Of a stretch of DNA of 64,000 nucleotides, positions 61,300-64,000 are shown in pieces (position 1 is the first letter of the stretch; every line of letters begins with the position of its first letter). Under the pieces are notes generated by a model that searched no databases, was not told the origin of the DNA, and saw nothing but the letters and a program-made list of their open reading frames with translations. A program made the translations under genes and the position numbers. Origin of the DNA: Planctomycetaceae bacterium (GTDB lineage: Bacteria; Planctomycetota; Planctomycetia; Planctomycetales; Planctomycetaceae); the NCBI GenBank assembly GCA_021732785.1, contig JAKFUG010000033.1, positions 47,671 through 111,670 of the forward strand. Reading direction: 5' to 3'.

Positions 61300-62994
61300 C
61301 TACGTCCCCTTGTCCAACTTGGAAACTTCCATCGTCGTTGTCCGGCCGGCGACCGCTTTATCCAAGGCATCTTCCACCAACGTTTTCATCCCGAACAGCC
61401 GGGCTTGCCGCCGCAGGTTCTGTGCGGGTTCACTTTTGAATGTCATTTCCCGCAGCGTGGAGTTCATGACCATCAGTTCAAACACGGCACAACGACCGCG
61501 ATAGCCAGTGTGCTGACAGTTATTGCAGCCCTTCCCGCGGATGAATTTCCCGGTTGCCAACTGGTCTGGCGTGATCCCGAACTGATCGATTTCGCTTTGT
61601 TCGGGCGTATAGTCTTGCTTGCATTTTGGACAGACCACACGGACCAGCCGCTGGGCCATAATCGCCATGACGGACGAAGCCACGAGGAACGGCTCGACCC
61701 CCATGTCGATCAAACGTGTCACAGAACTGGGCGCATCGTTCGTGTGAAGCGTACTGAAAACCAAGTGTCCCGTCAAAGAAGCTTGGATTGCCATCTCAGC
61801 GGTCTCGGCGTCGCGAATCTCTCCGACAAGGATCACATTCGGGGCCTGCCGAAGCATCGCCCGGATGATGCGTTGAAAGTTGAGTCCGATGTCCGCTTTC
61901 ACTTCCACCTGATTGATGCCGGGCAGGTAGTATTCGACCGGATCTTCCGCGGTGATGATCTTCCGATCAGGTCGATTGATTTCGCCCAGCGCGGAGTACA
62001 GGGTCGTCGTCTTGCCGGAACCGGTTGGCCCCGTCACCAGAAAAATGCCGTTCGGACGGCGAATGAGCGTTTGGAACTTACGGTAGTTTTCCTCCCCGAA
62101 GCCGAGGTTGCGAATCCCGACCTTGATATTGTCGCGGTCGAGGATTCGCATCACGACCGCCTGGCCGTGGTTGGTGGGGAGAATACTGACCCGCAAGTCA
62201 AAATCGCGGCCGGTGATGCGGGTCTTGACGCGACCGTCTTGCGGTCGGCGTTTTTCCGTAATATCCATCCGCCCCATGATCTTGATACGAGAGATCAGAG
62301 CACTGAGCAAACGTTTCGGTGGACTATCCCGTTCTACCAGCACGCCGTCGATTCGGTAGCGGACGCGAATTTTGTCCTCGAACGGCTCGATGTGGATGTC
62401 GCTCGCGCGCATCGTCACCGCTTCGTTCAGAATCAGGTTCACCAGTTTCACGATCGGCGCGGCGTCGTCGCCGTCTTCCAGTTTCCCCCCACCCGCCGAA
62501 TCGGTGACCGTAAAATCGATCGCCGTTTCGGTGAATTCCTGGAGCATCGAGTCGACCGACTCGGTCTGCGAATCACCGTAATGCCGGTTGATAGCCGCCT
62601 GAATCGCCTCTTTCGAGGACACCGCGACCTTCACTTCCCGGTTGAGCACGAACCGCAGTTTATCAAGGACTTCGTAATCCATAGCGTTACTGACCGCCAC
62701 TTTGATCACGTCGTCTTCGACTTCCAGCGGAATGACGTAATTTTCGCGGGCGACCGACTCCGGCACGAGTTCGATCACCGTCCGTGGAATCTCAATCGTT
62801 TCGAGATTCACGAACTCGTACCCATACTGGGACGCCTGCATCGCCGAAAGGTCGGACGTCGACACATACTCCAACCGGGCGAGGGCATCTTCGATGCTTA
62901 CGCCAAGGCTGGCCGCCATGTCGCGGGCTTCTTCCAATTGATCTTCGCTGATGACGCCGTCACGGATCAGCTTCTGCAGATAATCTTCTGCCAT
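61300..62994 (-). CDS. GspE/PilB-type assembly ATPase 2
   Basis: 564 residues from the ATG at 62994 (MAEDYLQKLIRDGVISEDQL). N-terminal GspE domain (ALARLEYVSTSDLSAMQASQ, LEVEDDVIKVAVSNAMDYEV), Walker A GPTGSGKTT (322-330), Asp box AEDPVEYYLPGINQVEVKAD, Walker B ILVGEIRDAETAEMAIQASL, and HLVFSTLHTNDAPSSVTRLI. The zinc pairs are CPKCK and CNNCQ. Together with the other ATPase it gives two extension-type ATPases and one PilT in one locus. Their N-terminal domains differ, which suggests different docking partners. It is first in the cluster. Confidence 0.94.
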   Translation of the reverse strand: MAEDYLQKLIRDGVISEDQLEEARDMAASLGVSIEDALARLEYVSTSDLSAMQASQYGYEFVNLETIEIPRTVIELVPESVARENYVIPLEVEDDVIKVAVSNAMDYEVLDKLRFVLNREVKVAVSSKEAIQAAINRHYGDSQTESVDSMLQEFTETAIDFTVTDSAGGGKLEDGDDAAPIVKLVNLILNEAVTMRASDIHIEPFEDKIRVRYRIDGVLVERDSPPKRLLSALISRIKIMGRMDITEKRRPQDGRVKTRITGRDFDLRVSILPTNHGQAVVMRILDRDNIKVGIRNLGFGEENYRKFQTLIRRPNGIFLVTGPTGSGKTTTLYSALGEINRPDRKIITAEDPVEYYLPGINQVEVKADIGLNFQRIIRAMLRQAPNVILVGEIRDAETAEMAIQASLTGHLVFSTLHTNDAPSSVTRLIDMGVEPFLVASSVMAIMAQRLVRVVCPKCKQDYTPEQSEIDQFGITPDQLATGKFIRGKGCNNCQHTGYRGRCAVFELMVMNSTLREMTFKSEPAQNLRRQARLFGMKTLVEDALDKAVAGRTTTMEVSKLDKGT

Positions 62995-63482
62995 ACGATC
63001 AGCATCCTTCGGGAAAGCCGCCGGAACCACCACACAGGGCAGCCGAGCTTCATTCGAACGAGGTTAGTTTTGACGAAAGCCGACAGACAGGACAGCCGCC
63101 GTCCGCAAAATTTGCGACCGACGAACCGCTCTCTATTATCGTGGCGAAGCGAGGCAGTCTTGTCGACTGATCCTTGCTCAGAATCTAAGTATTTGACGCG
63201 GCAATGATTACCCCCGGCTCTCTCACCGGCTTCTGGCGTCATTTTTCCCCGCGCTGACGAGCGACATCAGGCGCGCAAACCTTCGCGGCGTGACGAATTC
63301 CCCCGCAATGAAACGAAAATGACTTTCCGGAATGAGCCGCAAACTTTATACTGACATCCGTCATCTGAGACTCAGAAGGAAGTAATTCGCGACGGGATGA
63401 AACTTTTCTCCTGACCGCGATTCGCTTTTTGAACGAGTCCGGACGCTTCACTCCTCGGTGAAGTCCGACGAATCCCCACATC
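62995..63482. other. Divergent intergenic region upstream of the secretion cluster and tRNA gene
   Basis: 488 bases. On the minus strand GATAAT (63140-63135) is a -10-like box, but its best upstream TCGACA is 20 bases away. CGGAC-G-CTTCAC / GTGAAG-TCCG forms a hairpin at about 63439-63468, shortly before the tRNA. No gene is supported. Confidence 0.35.
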
Positions 63483-63555
63483 GGGGCGGTAGCTCAGTTG
63501 GGAGAGCGCTGCGTTCGCAATGCAGAGGTCGAGGGTTCAACTCCCTTCCGCTCCA
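63483..63555 (+). tRNA. tRNA-Ala (anticodon CGC)
   Basis: A 73-base cloverleaf. The acceptor stem GGGGCGG pairs with CCGCTCC (one G-T pair), followed by discriminator A. The D-arm is GCTCAGTTGGGAGAGC, the anticodon stem CTGCG/TGCAG encloses TTCGCAA with anticodon CGC (codon GCG, alanine), the variable loop is AGGTC and the T-arm GAGGG-TTCAACT-CCCTT. The G3-T70 wobble pair, the main identity element of alanine tRNAs, is present. CCA is not encoded. Confidence 0.95.
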
Positions 63556-63569
63556 CTCTTGTTGAAGTG

Positions 63570-63603
63570 CGGTTGATCAGATTTGATCAACCGCTCTTTT
63601 TTT
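63570..63603 (+). terminator. Rho-independent terminator of the tRNA gene
   Basis: CGGTTGATCA-GATT-TGATCAACCG followed by CTCTTTTTTTG: a 10-base-pair stem and a run of seven T. Classic form, 15 bases after the tRNA. Confidence 0.92.
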
Positions 63604-63875
63604 GTTTACAGTACAGGACTTGCGCAGTCCGCCGAGCGTCTTGAAAAAGTTCAACTGGCCCACGGGAGAAACCGGTCGAATTTGTAATTCATTGTTCCAA
63701 AGCTTTTGCGGAGTTCAATCCGTCCCTTCCGGGCCTCGGGCGATTCGGATTTTTGCTTGAAACAGGAAGTCTTGCGGCAGTGCAAAATGGGGAACGGTCC
63801 AGGGCTCATCATGCCGTTCGACTTTTGACGTCGGCGCCCGGTCGTGGGGAATGAAAGTCGCTGGTATACTCAACG
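63604..63875. other. Intergenic region without visible gene
   Basis: About 270 bases. A TATACT box (63865-63870) just upstream of the short frame at 63876 is -10-like, but no -35 sits at proper distance. Confidence 0.3.
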
Positions 63876-63959
63876 ATGGCTGTCTGGTTGGCCGCCGTTA
63901 TCGGCGGGGATCGTCGTAACAGCCAACTCGTTCGCGTTGTGAGCCAGGGTGGGTGGTGA
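63876..63959 (+). CDS. Possible 27-residue leader peptide
   Basis: ATG to TGA frame coding MAVWLAAVIGGDRRNSQLVR plus VVSQGGW, starting 5 bases after a TATACT box. Its stop overlaps the next ATG as TGATG, a usual sign of coupled translation. There is no clear ribosome site, so it is only a candidate. Confidence 0.2.
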   Translation: MAVWLAAVIGGDRRNSQLVRVVSQGGW

Positions 63960-64000
63960 TGGCGATGGGTTGCGCACTGGCGCTGGGGCCGACAGGTCGG
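63959..64000 (+). CDS. Possible start of a gene cut by the window edge
   Basis: The frame opened by the ATG at 63959 (MAMGCALALGPTGR) runs off the window. AGGGTGGGTGG lies upstream. Too short to assign. Confidence 0.25.
   Translation, partial: MAMGCALALGPTGR

Noticed and set aside
60862-63207. Open plus-strand frame of 781 codons
   Set aside because: It runs antisense to the GspE-type ATPase gene and gives a low-complexity His/Arg/Asp-rich product without domains; typical shadow in high-GC DNA.
63439-63468. Hairpin before tRNA-Ala as a riboswitch or T-box
   Set aside because: Too small, lacks any T-box sequence, and a tRNA gene rather than a coding region follows.

Overview
The window looks like chromosomal DNA of a planctomycete (Planctomycetota, probably Planctomycetia; I cannot fix the genus). 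The reasons are a DUF1559 prepilin-like protein next to a large set of pseudopilins, ECF sigma factors paired with an anti-sigma factor or with a zinc-finger Ser/Thr kinase, a J-like domain without HPD that is typical of this phylum, a formylglycine sulfatase, a hopanoid radical SAM enzyme (HpnH), and many intergenic palindromes in high-GC DNA. All assignments rest on motifs read by eye; no database search was possible.

Layout. 1-5.4 kb: a Gfo/Idh/MocA-like protein, a LOR/SDH-type (TIGR00300) amino acid enzyme, an ECF sigma/anti-sigma pair whose anti-sigma factor ends in a CxxCH motif, and a large lipoprotein with an EXORDIUM-like HE..E..TDP motif. 5.5-8 kb: small membrane proteins, an IS200-type insertion sequence with terminal hairpins, and a HigBA toxin-antitoxin locus whose toxin gene is frameshifted. 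8-21 kb: glycosyltransferase, TPM-domain protein, HpnH, enolase-superfamily enzyme, double-ACT protein, three tandem Hsp20 genes, a zinc-ribbon/helical-repeat membrane protein, a universal stress protein, and a J-like/GspE-N/membrane fusion. 21-42.6 kb: O-antigen-ligase-like protein with TPRs, cyclophilin lipoprotein, GNAT, MFS transporter, thioredoxin-fold proteins, a PQQ beta-propeller, an ECF sigma factor overlapping a zinc-finger kinase, a sulfatase, RmlD, a beta-propeller, and a sugar isomerase/epimerase operon.

42.8-63 kb is an almost continuous minus-strand cluster for a type II secretion/type IV pilus-like machine. In transcription order it holds GspE/PilB ATPase, PilT, a second GspE/PilB ATPase, GspF/PilC, two GspG-like, GspH-like, GspI-like and GspJ-like pseudopilins, a 1648-residue GspK-like protein and a DUF1559 prepilin-like protein. 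No secretin, prepilin peptidase or PilMNOP/GspCLM gene is visible, so the machine needs parts encoded elsewhere. The window ends with tRNA-Ala(CGC), a strong terminator and a possible start of another gene.

Most larger gaps between genes carry long inverted repeats. At least three families recur inside the window. Some probably serve as terminators, but their similarity between unrelated loci points to dispersed elements.
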